Shown here: one piece after another, positions 10,190 through 20,727 of the stretch
How the letters are laid out: each line of letters opens with the position of its first letter
Numbering within the stretch: the first letter of the stretch is position 1
DNA from: Lepidostoma basale
Lineage: Eukaryota; Arthropoda; Insecta; Trichoptera; Lepidostomatidae
NCBI GenBank assembly: GCA_022606425.2
Contig: JAHDVF020000053.1
Span: forward strand, 1,116,001 to 1,180,000
Direction: 5' to 3'
Length of the DNA stretch: 64,000 nucleotides
Made by a program: the position numbers and the translations under genes
Notes under the pieces: model-generated
What the model saw: only the letters and a program-made list of their open reading frames with translations
What the model was told of the DNA's origin: nothing
Database searches by the model: none

Positions 10190-10870
10190 GTTAAATCAAT
10201 CAATTAATCAATCAAATCAGTTTATTTCATCAACAGACATTACAAAATTTATTTTTAAGGCATCTATTGAGAACAAGTAAAATAATATATTATATATAGT
10301 ATACTACCAGAAACGCATAAGAGATGGTTCAACATTAGAAAGACAGGATACTCTCCAGAATTAAGAGTATTTGCCTTCTGAACGTACTTTCACTAACATG
10401 AAAGACGTTGATCTCCGAGGAGACCGCGTTCAGCAGACTAATTGCTCTTCCCACCGGTGTCACCAGAGGCAGATTGGTTCTGGCGGCCGGTAGGTAAAAC
10501 AATCTGTGCTGTCGCTGTCGGAGATATCTATCGGGGACAAAAAGCCGAACACCCTCCAGTACGGCCGAGTTCTCGAAGTATCCTCTAATTAATCTAAAGA
10601 AATGGGTAATTAGATGTCCATCTCTTCGAAGCTGTAGAGAATTGGTTCCGAGCATTCCCAAAAGAAATGCCGTGGGATAGAGCCAAGGATAGCTACCATA
10701 CTCCCTCATGTAGAGATACCTCAGTAATTTTTTCTGAACCCTCTCCAGCATAACGGAATATCTCGCCTCGTGAGGACTCCATATCACAGAACCACTTTCG
10801 AGTCTGCTCCGAACCAATGCGTTGTATAGGACTCTGAGCACATTGGGATTAAATAGAAATAAGTTCAATC
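10190..10870 (-). mobile_element. Jockey/R1-like LINE (L2), longest copy
   Basis: A 177-codon minus-strand frame (10335-10868) is the region after the reverse-transcriptase domain: LYNALVRSRLESGSVIWSPH, ERVQKKLLRYLYMREYG, QLRRDGHLITHFFRLIRG, then the shared VTPVGRAISLLNAVSSE end. The frame is intact from its 5' truncation to its own stop. The 3' UTR runs to about 10,195, ending in a gattgattaattgattg-like tail on the minus strand. Confidence 0.85.
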
Positions 10871-11024
10871 ATTTTGTGAAAATAACGACAAGTCGAAAAT
10901 ATCAATTTCATATAATTATTTTCATGGAATAAGCCATCGATACAGAAGTGAATGTATTGAATTTATCATTTACTCTTTTTGACGAAAAATGTTATATTGT
11001 GATATGAAACATTATATTTTTTAT

Positions 11025-12338
11025 AAAGGGTGTTTTTTTAGAGGTATACAAATTCAAAATAAAATAAAAACACATTAAAATTATGTGAATGTCTATGATA
11101 TTGACTTTATTAAATAGATAATTTTATATCACCATTAACATATAAAAATTATATGTTAATGATGTAAATGGAACCAGAAATAGAGGAAGACCGAGGAAAA
11201 CGTGGCACGATCAAATAAATCAAATATTGAATGTCGGCCATGTGAGGATTCAGAGAAATCGACGCGCGTGCTTGACACGATGTATGAATGTTGAGGAAGC
11301 GAGAGAAATATGTCAGGAAAGAAAAGTGTGGCAGTCCATTATTTCTGCCTACCCCTTCGGGGAGACGGCGTGATCGTTAGTTACTTTGTTAGTTAGAAAT
11401 TTTATATCATTAGTGTTTTAATATGATTTCGGGCATATGAGCGCCACGGCTAGCTCGAATGAAGCACAAACGTGAAGTCCAATATTCGACAACTTTATCG
11501 AGCCACTGGGGTCGTATATCGGCAATAACACGGCGAATGTTGACTTCCAAATGGTCCAACCAGATAGCCAAGTTCAAGATGGACTCCCAAAGTCTTAAAG
11601 TGGAGGCCATGGGAAAACAAAAGGGGTGTCGGTCGGCCACAGAAGAGATGGGCCGACGATATTGTTGTGGTCTGGCTTCTGGGTTTTTTCCACTCCAAAT
11701 TCGGCAATTCTGCTTATTGACATAGCCATTTAACCAAAAATGTGCCTCATCGGTGAACAAAATTTTGCGTTGAAAAAGAGGATCAAGCTGAATATTGTTT
11801 TCGGCTCATTCACCACACCTACGACGAGCATAATGGTCACGCGGTTTTAACTCTTGCACTAGCTGGATCTTGTAAGCTTTTAAGCTAAGATCTTTCCTCA
11901 GAATCTTCCATAAAGTGGATGGGCACAGCTCCAATTGCTGTGCACGATAGCGAATCAACTCATTCGGATTCTTCTCAACAATATGCTCTACAGCTGCAAT
12001 AACTTCTTCTGTGCGCACTGTTTGTCCTCTTTGTGGATGCGTGTTATTTACTAGAGTATACGTGGTGCGAAAACGATCCAAGGTTTTCCGAATAACTTGC
12101 TCGGATGGACTATTATGTCGACCGTAAAATGGACATAGTGCACGATAAGTTTGACGAACCGAACCAGATTTTCAAAATAAATTTGCACAATTTGCAAGAG
12201 TTGTTCTGACCTCAGTATATTTATAATAAAATGACAAAACGTACTGATTACAAATCAACTATCAACTGTTGAATTGACAGTCTGTAGAAACAATGTCATC
12301 AGTTTAAAAAACAAACCTTTAAAAAAATACACCCTATA
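11025..12338 (-). mobile_element. Tc1/mariner element with nested LINE
   Basis: Inverted termini AAGGGTGTTTTTTTAGAGGT (left) and AGGGTGTATTTTTTTAAAGG (right, complement) lie next to TATA. The transposase is on the minus strand: DNA-binding half at 11806-12081 (RGQTVRTEEVIAAVEHIV, LCPSTLWKILRKDLSLKAYK) and a catalytic piece at 11410-11760 with FTDEAHFWLNGYVNKQNCRI and the C-terminus GAHMPEI. The middle, with the second and third acidic residues, is deleted or out of frame. A LINE fragment was inserted into its left end. Confidence 0.85.
11129..11397 (+). mobile_element. TTAG-tailed LINE inserted in mariner
   Basis: Encodes the final ~70 residues (NRGRPRKTWHDQINQILNVG with a shared end) and finishes in cgttagttactttgttagttag. 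The flanks repeat aattttatatca on both sides (before 11,130 and after 11,397), a target-site duplication of about 12 bp, so the LINE arrived after the mariner copy. Confidence 0.8.
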
Positions 12339-12352
12339 TATTAGGTAATATT

Positions 12353-12560
12353 ATATGTACAACAGGTCATTTTAACCCGATTACTGTATATAATTTGTTT
12401 ATAGTTATTATATTGGTTCTCATAACATGTGATAGGTAGCTAATCTATCGCCATTTTATTGTCACGTGAAATCTACACCAGATCAATGAAAGTATGACAA
12501 TCATAATGCTATCGCCGGGAATCGGACCTGGAACCTTCGGTATGGCGGTCAGAGCTAGAA
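12353..12560 (-). mobile_element. tRNA-derived SINE-A, copy 2
   Basis: Minus strand has a degraded B box (GGTCCGATTCCCGGCGATAG), then the body with ctggtgtagatttcacgtga and aataaaatggcgatagatta, and a 3' end with acaacaggtcat... reversed. The A-box end is broken at about 12,558. Confidence 0.75.
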
Positions 12561-12872
12561 CCCGGAACCTTCGATATTTTCTCCAGGGAGCCAGTGCTGA
12601 TAGAGAGTTGTTGGTCAGTATTAAAACCCGTAAGGTGGCATATTTAGATCACGTGATTAGATAAAAAAAATATGAATTACTACACCTGATCGTTGAGGAA
12701 AAAATTGAGAGTCAACAAGGTGTTAGCAAATGCGAATATCTTGGTTCCACAACTAAGGGACTGGAGTGGATTGAGGAGCGTTGAGAAGCTGCTAGGGATA
12801 GAGACGCCAACTCTCGGGTAATGGTCAACATCGGGGACACCTGACATGAGACCGGAAGAAGAAGGAGTTTTA
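12561..12872 (+). mobile_element. RTE-like LINE fragment with GAA tail
   Basis: Decayed relative of the copy at position 3: SADRELLVSIKTRKVAYLDH, VIR, stop, KKYELLHLIVEEKIES, then frameshifts. Ends with aacatcggggacacctgac and a gaagaagga tail. Confidence 0.65.
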
Positions 12873-13139
12873 GAAGGTTGTAAAAAAAACAATACAATAT
12901 AATAAATAACTTATACACCGAGTTGATACTCTTTGAGATTCTCCTGAACTCATTTAATCATGCATTCTATGGCAACAACACAAAAGTCAGTGATCTTCTT
13001 CGGAAATTATGCCCATTAATAATATAAAATACATTCAGATCAGCTTTGTTGCTAGATTTTTAGGATATTTTTCACATTAAGTTGAAAGACTTCCAGATTT
13101 CTCTTTTGGATACAAATCTTGGTAATGACTAAGCCATAG

Positions 13140-13372
13140 CAAAATCAAATCAGTTTATTTATTTAAAAGACATTACAAACAGCATAAATGTTTACGGCAT
13201 CTATTGAGTACAGGTAAAATATTATATACTCGTACATCCAACATAACACCAGGAACGCATTAGAGATGGTTCGATATTAGGAAGACAAGATGCTTTCTAA
13301 AGTCGAGAGTATTGGTCCCCTGTACGCACTGTCACTAATATGAAAGACCTCGATCTCCGAGGAGACCTGAGT
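13140..13372 (-). mobile_element. Jockey/R1-like LINE (L2), 3' end
   Basis: Minus-strand C-terminus fragment (GGTCTCCTCGGAGATCGAG region through TFRG) with 3' UTR, matching copies at 3545 and 10,190. A few substitutions break the frame. Confidence 0.7.
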
Positions 13373-13741
13373 TATGTATTATTTACTATATAATGAGTAT
13401 TGATATTTGATCTATTATATGGCGCTTGTCTCCCTTGAGTGTTTAGTGGCCCTTGTCCACAGTATTGCTAAATATTGGCAACAGACTTTCATCCGAAATA
13501 TCTATCAGCTATTTCAGATATTTCACAACATTACAGCCTACATCATTACAATTCTCTATTTTGCAGTTTAGCAGAAACACCAGCCTTCAAACTGGTTGCT
13601 ATGATGCCTCCATACCTATATTCGTCCAATATCATTGATAAAATCTCGTAAGACGTAGGTCAGAAAAAATGGTATGCTCCTAAACAATTACGCTAGTATT
13701 TATATATTTTGGACCAGTCAACTTAACAACGTTTTTGAAAT
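13373..13741. other. Unassigned stretch
   Basis: No recognised repeat, exon or RNA gene. Confidence 0.35.
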
Positions 13742-14053
13742 TCAGTTTTGTGCTTCTTTTTTGTTTAAGTATGATATTTCTTGTGATTTGTGGAATCTTC
13801 TGTCACTAGTTATAGTAGGGATCATATTGACTTTTCGAGCGGCCACACCCCTCGACTTTGGACTCCCCTGAAAACCATGTGTTAGAGATACGGGTCTGTC
13901 CGATTTTGGTGTAACAGGTATTCCAGTAGTTGTAAATATCACTTCACTAGTATCAATCCAAGGGATTGGTTTGCAGCAAAGTGTAACAAGTTTTTTGGTT
14001 CTTGGGATGCCACTTGGGCCGTTAATGTGGTAGTTTCCCGTTGCTCTCCACAT
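13742..14053 (-). other. Unrecognised 103-codon frame, probable repeat
   Basis: An uninterrupted minus-strand frame contains TGIPVTPKSDRPVSLTHGF and PKSRGVAARKVNM. I do not recognise a family. The phrase caacgggaaactaccacatt on the same strand resembles caacgggaaaccactctgg inside SINE2 elements, so this may be untranslated LINE/SINE sequence rather than a gene. Confidence 0.3.
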
Positions 14054-14059
14054 TATTAT

Positions 14060-14250
14060 TTATTTTAGCTAATATATTTGTTCTCATGACATGTGATAGG
14101 TAGCCACAATTCTATCGCCATTTTTTATTGTCACGTGAATTCTACACCAGACCAACGACAGTGTGACAATCACATTGCCATCGCCGGGAATCGAACCCGG
14201 GACCTTAGGTATGGAAATCAAAGCTCTAACCACCATGCCACGAAGGTCGA
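14060..14250 (-). mobile_element. tRNA-derived SINE-A, best-preserved copy
   Basis: Minus strand: ACCTTCGTGGCATGGTGGTT with AGAGC completes an A box, and GGGTTCGATTCCCGGC is a textbook B box. The body follows as in other copies. The head looks like a tRNA but lacks an acceptor stem partner, so it is not a tRNA gene. Confidence 0.85.
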
Positions 14251-14972
14251 CGAATGTTGTAAATATAATAAGTTATAAATCACCAGCTAAATGTACGAGA
14301 AAAACACATAGGACTCAAGAAATCCAAAAAATAAAATAAAGGTAATTTTATAAAGTTTGTATCCAAAGTAATTCAAAACGAATTGGCTTAAAGAAATACA
14401 TTTATTTCTATTAACTGAATTGCAATAATTAAAATAATTTTGTGTTATTTTTTTATAAACACTCCCTTTGCCCTTTTCGGTGTCATTTTTGAATTTCGAA
14501 TTCCACGTATTACTGTTGAAGCAATGAATTTGAAGTGGTCAGTATTAGTAGGGGAGCACGGGTAGGAGTGAACCACTTTTTTTTAAAACCGTTGTTCTGG
14601 GGAAAAGAAACAAGATAAACCAGCAGAGTAAGCTCCCTATGTTAGCTACGTTTATTATTTATGTGATGGTAATAAAACAAATTTGATAATATGTTTAGGT
14701 TTTTTATAATTTGAGTAAATACAGCAAGACACCTACTGGCTCACTCCTACCCGTGTACGGGTAGGATTGAACCAAGTAGTGGGTTAAGTTGAACCATTTA
14801 CATTATGGTGGTATTATTAAAATAAAACCAGCTAAAAGTATAACAATGTTTAGCCTAAATATTTATTTCACTCAAGGTAGTATAAAAATAATGTAATCAA
14901 AGTAAAAATGAAGAGAAATAAGTATTAAAATATTATAACAAATTAATGAAGGTAATAAAAAAAGTCGAAAAA

Positions 14973-15548
14973 TCAACGAACGTTAATACAATCAAATTGA
15001 ACCGGAAATTTGTAATGGCAGTGTTGTCTTTTTGTTGTGCCTGAATACCTTGGCTGGGAAAGTGTCAATCTAACATCATTTAGAGCTACCGTAGAAATAT
15101 CAGGAATGTCCCTGGCATCATAAAAAATACCCTTTTTACGCAGAAAACTAATGGTAATCTCTTGTCTTACATTATCAAAACTTATTACCTTCCCAACATA
15201 GTATATATTAGACTTTTTAGCAATAGCAAATTTAACTAAGACGAAGCTCCCTTCACCAGGATCTCTATTGAAATCATTATGTACATCGTCCTTTTGAATA
15301 ATTAAGTCTTCAAATTCACAATCTGAATCTGATGAATCCTGTAATACTGGTTCTTCTTCTGATTCATCTTCGCTGATCATCAAGTCTTGATGAATATTTC
15401 TGGGTTTTTTAGCCAGCTTTTCATTACATGACCTGTCCATAATTTCCTCCTTTTCAGGAGTATCCGTAGCAATCATTGGTCGACCTTTTTTCCTTCCCTT
15501 TCTTATGTCACTCCTTTTTCCTGCCTTTGAAATTCTGAGGGCTAACAA
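14973..15548 (-). pseudogene. pogo-like transposase C-terminal domain
   Basis: A 191-codon open frame. Order: a basic linker RKGRKKGRPMIATDTPEKEE, an acidic run EDESEEEPVLQDSSDSDCEF, then a chromo/SH3-like end FVLVKFAIAKKSNIYYVGKV and SFLRKKGIFYDARDIPDIST. In related insect transposons this follows the DDE domain. An upstream frame (15550-15690) adds EESISSATHHIISSSQAVGQ before a stop and a frame change. No catalytic residues remain. Confidence 0.6.
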
Positions 15549-15696
15549 ATAAATATACCAGATGATGACGGCTGATCAGCTATGATAACAATGTCGTTTT
15601 GTCCGACAGCTTGAGAAGACGAAATGATGTGATGAGTTGCGGAAGAGATGGACTCTTCTATATGCATAGCTCTGTCTGTAACAGTGCACAAGAAAT

Positions 15697-15801
15697 CTAC
15701 TTCTGTAAACTCTTTCCTGCCTTTATTAAATTCAGTGCATTTTTCATTTCAGTTTCGGTAGTCCTTGCCTTTTCTGTTTTTCTTTTATGTATTCGAGGCA
15801 T
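15697..15801 (-). pseudogene. pogo-like transposase N-terminus (34 codons)
   Basis: Starts MPRIHKRKTEKARTTETEMK and ends in LIKAGKSLQK before a stop. This is the beginning of a pipsqueak-type DNA-binding domain as found in pogo/Tigger-like transposases. The stop coincides with the internal deletion joint. Confidence 0.65.
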
Positions 15802-16286
15802 TGTTGTTACCTGCACACAAAGAAGAAATAATAAAATAAATATTTTAGATTAAAGTGACTGCGGGGTAGGAATGAACCATGGTTCAATCCTCCCCAATCG
15901 AAGTTGGTTCAGTCCTCCCCAAGCACCCAAAATAAGTTAAATAATTTTCAAAAAAATATTTATATGTAATATGCACCACAAACACACAGTTCTAGGTACA
16001 ATATAATTTAGTACTTACTTTTGAGTCACCTTTCGTTGTTTAAAACTAAACAGCAAGGTGTCAAACCCTTCATAAAATGTTCGTAAATTTTACTTTAGCG
16101 TCGAAAAGCGCGAGCGATACTGTCAGCACGTGAACCCGTGAGGAGATTCAGGCGGCAATTGGATGTGCTGGACGAGCACGAGTATGCGACACGTTGGTCA
16201 AGTTTGAACATGTTTCGAATCGTGTTTCACAGTAATATGGTGAATGGTTCACTCCTCCCCATGGCTCACTTCTACCCGTGCTCCCC

Positions 16287-16961
16287 TACTGATGCGAACG
16301 TGATTTTAATAATTCATATCCAAAACCGGGCCAGAATAAGATTATTTCGCTATAAAACTGGCTGGGAAAATTAAGGGCAGCGGATTTAAGTACCATTTCG
16401 AAAACACCATTATGATATGGGAATTATTTGAGCCAAATAGATAATTTTAATTTCATATATAGAAGTATTCTAATTTTAATAATCGCTTTGAACCTTATTT
16501 ATCGGTCAGTTTTATGGAATTAATTTAAAATATTTTATTGCTTAAACTTTCTTAAAATTAAAACCATTACACTTTTAAGTAAATTTTTTCTGCAAAGTAA
16601 TCTAGTTTTTGTCCCATGAGTATTAACATTATTGCGTATTAATAAAAAAAATTAATAATAAAAAAAATATGTGATGAGCTTGGAACTTTCCAAGCTCATC
16701 TTTTTTCAAGAAAAATGGTGGTGTGAATATTGTAGAAATCATTTCAAATCGAAATAATTTCCTTAAAATACCGAGTTAATCATTATTCTTGCATTAATAA
16801 CATTCGTATCCAATATGTTTTTTTTAAACATGATTGGCGATTAAACTCTTAACCACTAAACTATTAAAATATAATATAAAATATTTATAATATATTATAG
16901 TATAAAATATTCTCAAATATTTTATATTTATAATATAAAATATTTGAGAAATTATTAAACT
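16287..16961. other. AT-rich spacer with two palindromes
   Basis: Holds an 11-bp perfect hairpin at 16674-16701 (gatgagcttgg / ccaagctcatc) followed by T6. It also has an AT palindrome at 16865-16955 made of aaatatttataat-type repeats. No gene or known element. Confidence 0.5.
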
Positions 16962-17632
16962 AACTAACTAACTAACCATCACGCCATCTCCCCGAAAGGG
17001 TAGGCAGAAAGAATGGACTGCCACACTTTAACCGATGCGGCACTCCATCCTTCTCTTTTCGCCCCGCGGGAGACGCGGTGTGATGGGTTGCGAACCTCAT
17101 CGCCACCAATAGGCATCTCCCGCGCACAGTTTAATCGTAAAACATCCACAAAATAAATCTAAAACAAATTATACAAAAAACAATGATATAAAATAAAATA
17201 ACAAATAAAAATTATTTATGTTGTTTGAAATTTCTTGGTAGAAGTTCATTGTAAATAATGAAAAAAAAAATATTATTATGAATTTATTCTATGTATATTT
17301 TTAGTGTAAAATCTACTTATTAATTTTCGTCTTCGACCGGTTTCGGCAGATCGCTGCCAGAAGATGGCACGCTGGAAGAAGATACACTAAAAATAAACGT
17401 AGGAAAATTCATAATTAATTTTTTTTATTTTCATTATTTAAATAAAAATAATTTAGCACATAATGTTCTTTTAGATGGAGCACTTGTCGTCAGCTGGACG
17501 ATCCGGACATTTGTGTATATTGAATTTTTTATTCCACGTTATCCAGTTTTTTTTTAATTAACTGTAATTAGGCACTTAAAACAATTTAACACCAGCAAAA
17601 CTTAAAAATAGTATTGAAAAATTTATTCAAAT
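16962..17632 (-). mobile_element. S1 element interrupted by a hammerhead-type repeat
   Basis: The minus strand ends in the TTAG tail, preceded by the shared 3' end and ggttcgcaaccc; the 5' part resumes at 17,445 (cagctgacgacaagtgc). A separate repeat at 17210-17440 is inserted, flanked by the imperfect duplication aaataaaaat(t/a)attt. Confidence 0.75.
17210..17440. repeat. Hammerhead-like family C, inserted in S1
   Basis: Inverted arms with gtaaataatgaaaa and actaaaaataaacgtagg. The minus strand core reads GGCAG-CGAT-CTGCC-GAAACCGGTC (17330-17362). The expected 5' CTGAAGA half is rearranged here: agaagatggcac lies in opposite sense beside it. Same family at 38430-38898 and 60345. Confidence 0.65.
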
Positions 17633-17689
17633 ACCGAGAATTTATAACTAATTTAATAAAAAAATATTTTACATTTCCGATTCAAATCG

Positions 17690-17830
17690 CCATTTTTATA
17701 TGAAGCACTCACCTTGCGGTAGACATTTCAAACTTATAGATATAAAAAAATAAAACACTTTGTACTTAAGCTCGGTATGTGGTTAAATACAAAGTGCTTC
17801 ATTATTTTATATCTATAAGTCTTAACCAAA
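17690..17830. repeat. Palindromic repeat family P
   Basis: Inverted arms aaacttatagatataaaa.aataaaacactttgta and its complement around a 25-bp centre (gctcggtatgtgg). Partial relative at 7600. Confidence 0.55.
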
Positions 17831-17959
17831 ATTTTCAGAAATGGAACTTTATTTATGAATCATCACTTTTTATGCAGTTTAATTCTTTGGAAAATATTTT
17901 AACACTTAAAACGTTGAATTTTTTTTTTTGCTATCCTCATATGAAATGGTGGGGTTCGA

Positions 17960-18392
17960 ATTGTCAGTAGGGTCGCGGTGAGTCACATCTTGCTGGAGGG
18001 TGTGATTCTATAAAAAGCTGCGAAACGCCCAGTTGCATTCCACCGGCAACACTACTGACAAGTCCAACACGTTAGCGCCCCTGTCGCGAACCCCGGGCAA
18101 TAAGATCACACTCATAACCGTGTGATCACAGCAGATAACGAGGGGATGAAAGGCGTTTCTGGCGCCTCCAAAACAGATCCAGCCAGCTAAGGGAAGGTAA
18201 CCCCGACAGAAAAATCCAGCAGAGAAGGCAACGGGAAACCACTCTGGTCACCTTTTCCCAGGAATCACTATGGCGAATAACAATAATTCGGAACCTGTTC
18301 CAAATGGCGCAGGATAGAGATTCCTTTGCTGTAGTGATTGCCAACGTTGGGGGGACCTGACACGGAACCGAAAGAAGAAGAAGATATGAAAT
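17960..18392 (+). mobile_element. SINE2 (LINE-tailed parasite), full-length candidate
   Basis: Begins gtcagtagggtcgcggtgag, passes agttgcattccaccggcaac, gcgaaccccgggcaat, ggcaacgggaaaccactctgg. It ends in gccaacgttggggggacctg and a gaaagaagaagaag tail. The last ~100 bp match RTE-like LINE 3' ends (position 3). No open frame longer than incidental. Confidence 0.7.
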
Positions 18393-18769
18393 ACATGGGA
18401 TCAATCCTCAGATATTATTTTAGTTTACTTATCCAGCTTATGTGAGAATATAAGGGTAAAGAAAACCTTTTGTACAAATTTCAATTGTACTATTTCAATT
18501 GTACCATTAGGAATACTATTTTTCTCTCTTTAAACATAAACGACTTACCGATACGCTCAGTAATTAAGGGTGATAAACAATAGTACGGTAGATATCTTTT
18601 GTGCACATTCAAAAGGACACTAATGTAGCTTTTTCGTTATAGTCAATAAATTTGTTGAAGCTTAAAAGCTTTCATTGTAATGTGGTACTTTATCTACGGA
18701 ACGAACAGAAATTCTTCTTTTGCAACCTAAAATAAATGCTCTTTGTCATGTATTATGTTACAGAAAATC

Positions 18770-19222
18770 ATGGCAGAGACAATCAGGTGTCATGCACGCA
18801 CGTCGATTTCTCCAACTCCTCGCTTGGCCGACAGTCAATATTTGATTTATTTGATCGTGCCACGTTTTCCTCGGTCGTCTTCTATTTTTAGTTCCATTTA
18901 CATCATTGACATAAACTTTATTTTAACCATTCTTTCTTCATTCATTTTTTACGTGTGACAAAACCATATTAGTATTCATTTCATTATTTTGTTCAAATCA
19001 CTCTCATTCGCACTGTATTCGGTTCATATATTTTCCTTCGACACGCTATCATACACAGAGTATCCACACATTGGTCTAAGAGGTCTCATTTCTACTGCAT
19101 TTATTCTACTTTAATCCTTCTTTTGCCAGTTCCATGCTTCGCTTCCATACATAAGGGTCGGTAGAAGAACATCATTGTGCACTGCCATTCTAGCTTTTTT
19201 TGATAGGTTTTTGTTTGCGATG
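18770..19222 (-). mobile_element. TTAG-tailed LINE, tail-less fragment
   Basis: Minus-strand copy from the NRRACMT region up to the KNLSKK region, with frameshifts. Its 3' end is cut off before the tail. Right boundary at gcgatgacaac. Confidence 0.7.
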
Positions 19223-19313
19223 ACAACGAAAGTAATTATTTTAATTTTAGATTAATGCGTTAGTAGGTACTGCTGAATTCCATAATGACGATTTTTTTAT
19301 GAATTAAATTTAG

Positions 19314-19353
19314 AAAATCTGTTTATGATAGATTGCTATCATAAACAGATTTT
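19314..19353. repeat. Perfect short palindrome
   Basis: aaaatctgtttatgatag and its exact complement around a 4-base centre. It lies at the end of a repeat block shared with 25,128 (ttagtaggtactgctgaatt). Confidence 0.6.
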
Positions 19354-19483
19354 CTCACTTTACTCATTAAATAAAAATCTGATATAACTAATTTAGAAAT
19401 CGTAAAGCTCGTAGCTAAGTGAAAATTTTTCATGTAAGTAACATTATTTTCAAATAAAAAATAAAAGAACAATTTAATTGTCA

Positions 19484-20050
19484 TTATAATAAAATATATT
19501 TGATCTCCATTTTTAAAAAAACGCTATAAAATAAAAACTGATTGCGATGGCTAATACGAATTATTCTTAAATGATATTTGAAAAAATTCGTTACGTCAAG
19601 AAAAAACTTTAAAGTATTTTTTTTTTCATTTCAATTGCTGATATCTCGTACACTCGGGCTCTTTTATCCGTCAGGCTTCTTTTCATAAGCCCACTACTCC
19701 CGACTCGGATTGACATATCAAACAATACAGTGAAAACGTTTCATAAAATTTCATCTTTGGATTAATATAATAAAATACATTTGATCTCCATTTAAAAAAA
19801 AACGCTTGTAGGTAATATAAACTGATTGCGATGGCTAATACGAATTCTTCTTAAATGGTATTTGAAAAAATACGTTACGTCAAGAAAAAACTTGAAAGTA
19901 TTTTTTTTTTTCATTTCAATTGCTGATATCTCGAACACTCGGGCTCTTTTATCCGTCAGACCCCTTTTGTAAGCTCACTACTTCCGACTAAGATTGACAT
20001 GTCATACAATACAGTGAAAACGTTTCATAAAATTTTCTCTTTGGATTAAT
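19484..20050. repeat. Tandem duplication, ~281-bp unit
   Basis: Two head-to-tail copies (19484-19764 and 19765-20050). Shared phrases: aaaactgattgcgatggcta, ttacgtcaagaaaaaact, cactcgggctcttttatccg and caatacagtgaaaacgttt. They differ by point changes and small indels. No coding content. Confidence 0.85.
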
Positions 20051-20204
20051 TATCAAAGGTTCAAAAATAAAAATAATTGTACATCTAAAACTCTTTGGGC
20101 GAAATTATACATTAATTGAAATATGTAATGATCACTTTATTGAATGTTAAGTCATTAACACCGTGGAAATTCATTAACAATTTGAAAGGAGAATTTTATG
20201 CATT

Positions 20205-20606
20205 ATTTTTAAACTAACCAACCATCACGCCGTCTCCCCGAAGTGGTAGGCAGAAAAAATGGACTGTCACACTTTTTTTTCTTGATATGTTTCTCTCGCT
20301 TCCTCAACATTCATACATCGTTTCATGCACGCGCGTCGATTTCTCTGACTCCTCACGTGGCCGACATTCAATATTCGATTTATTTGATCGTGCCGCGTTT
20401 TCCTCGGTCTTCCTCTATTTATTGTTCCATTTACATCGTTAACATATACTTTTTTACCATTCTATCTTCATTCATTATTTTTCCATGCGTCTAAACCATC
20501 ATAATGATCCTTTCATAATTTTGTTTATAACACAATCATTCGCACCTTATACACTTCTTATAATTTCAATATTAGTATCGACACGTTTGTCTAAGAGATC
20601 TCATTG
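20205..20606 (-). mobile_element. TTAG-tailed LINE fragment
   Basis: Minus strand: tail ggttggttagttt, then the C-terminal coding region with frameshifts, reaching the RSLRR segment. 5'-truncated at the junction with a hammerhead-like repeat. Confidence 0.75.
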
Positions 20607-20727
20607 AAATATTTTACAAAATAAATATATCAAAATTGAATAATATTTTTAGAGTATAGAATTTCGAAGAAAATATATCATACTCTACATGTTTCGGAAG
20701 TGATCCCCTCCATCCTCAAGTGTTAAT
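20607..20727 (-). repeat. Hammerhead-like family D copy
   Basis: Core on the minus strand at 20686-20719: CAC-TTGAGGA-T-GGAGG...CTTCC-GAAACATGTA-GAG. Stem II is 5 bp with one wobble. C3 is U; the other invariant bases are kept, and the cleavage triplet would be GUA. Confidence 0.5.

Larger units (their letters stand above)
14551..16286 (-). mobile_element. pogo/Tigger-like transposon, internally deleted
   Basis: 25-bp inverted termini, GGGGAGCACGGGTAG(G/A)AGTG(A)(A/G)CCA, flanked by TA. Several subterminal motifs of the same sense occur at 14756-14805 and 15862-15925 (for example gggtaggattgaaccaag, ggttcaatcctcccc), probably transposase-binding sites. Coding remnants on the minus strand are the first 34 residues and the C-terminal ~190 residues of the transposase; the DDE domain between them is gone. 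It therefore depended on a relative for movement. Confidence 0.8.

Noticed and set aside
14060..14250. tRNA gene
   Set aside because: Good A and B boxes exist but there is no pairing acceptor stem and the head continues into a repeated SINE body; the same applies at 1852, 12353, 33855 and 55912.
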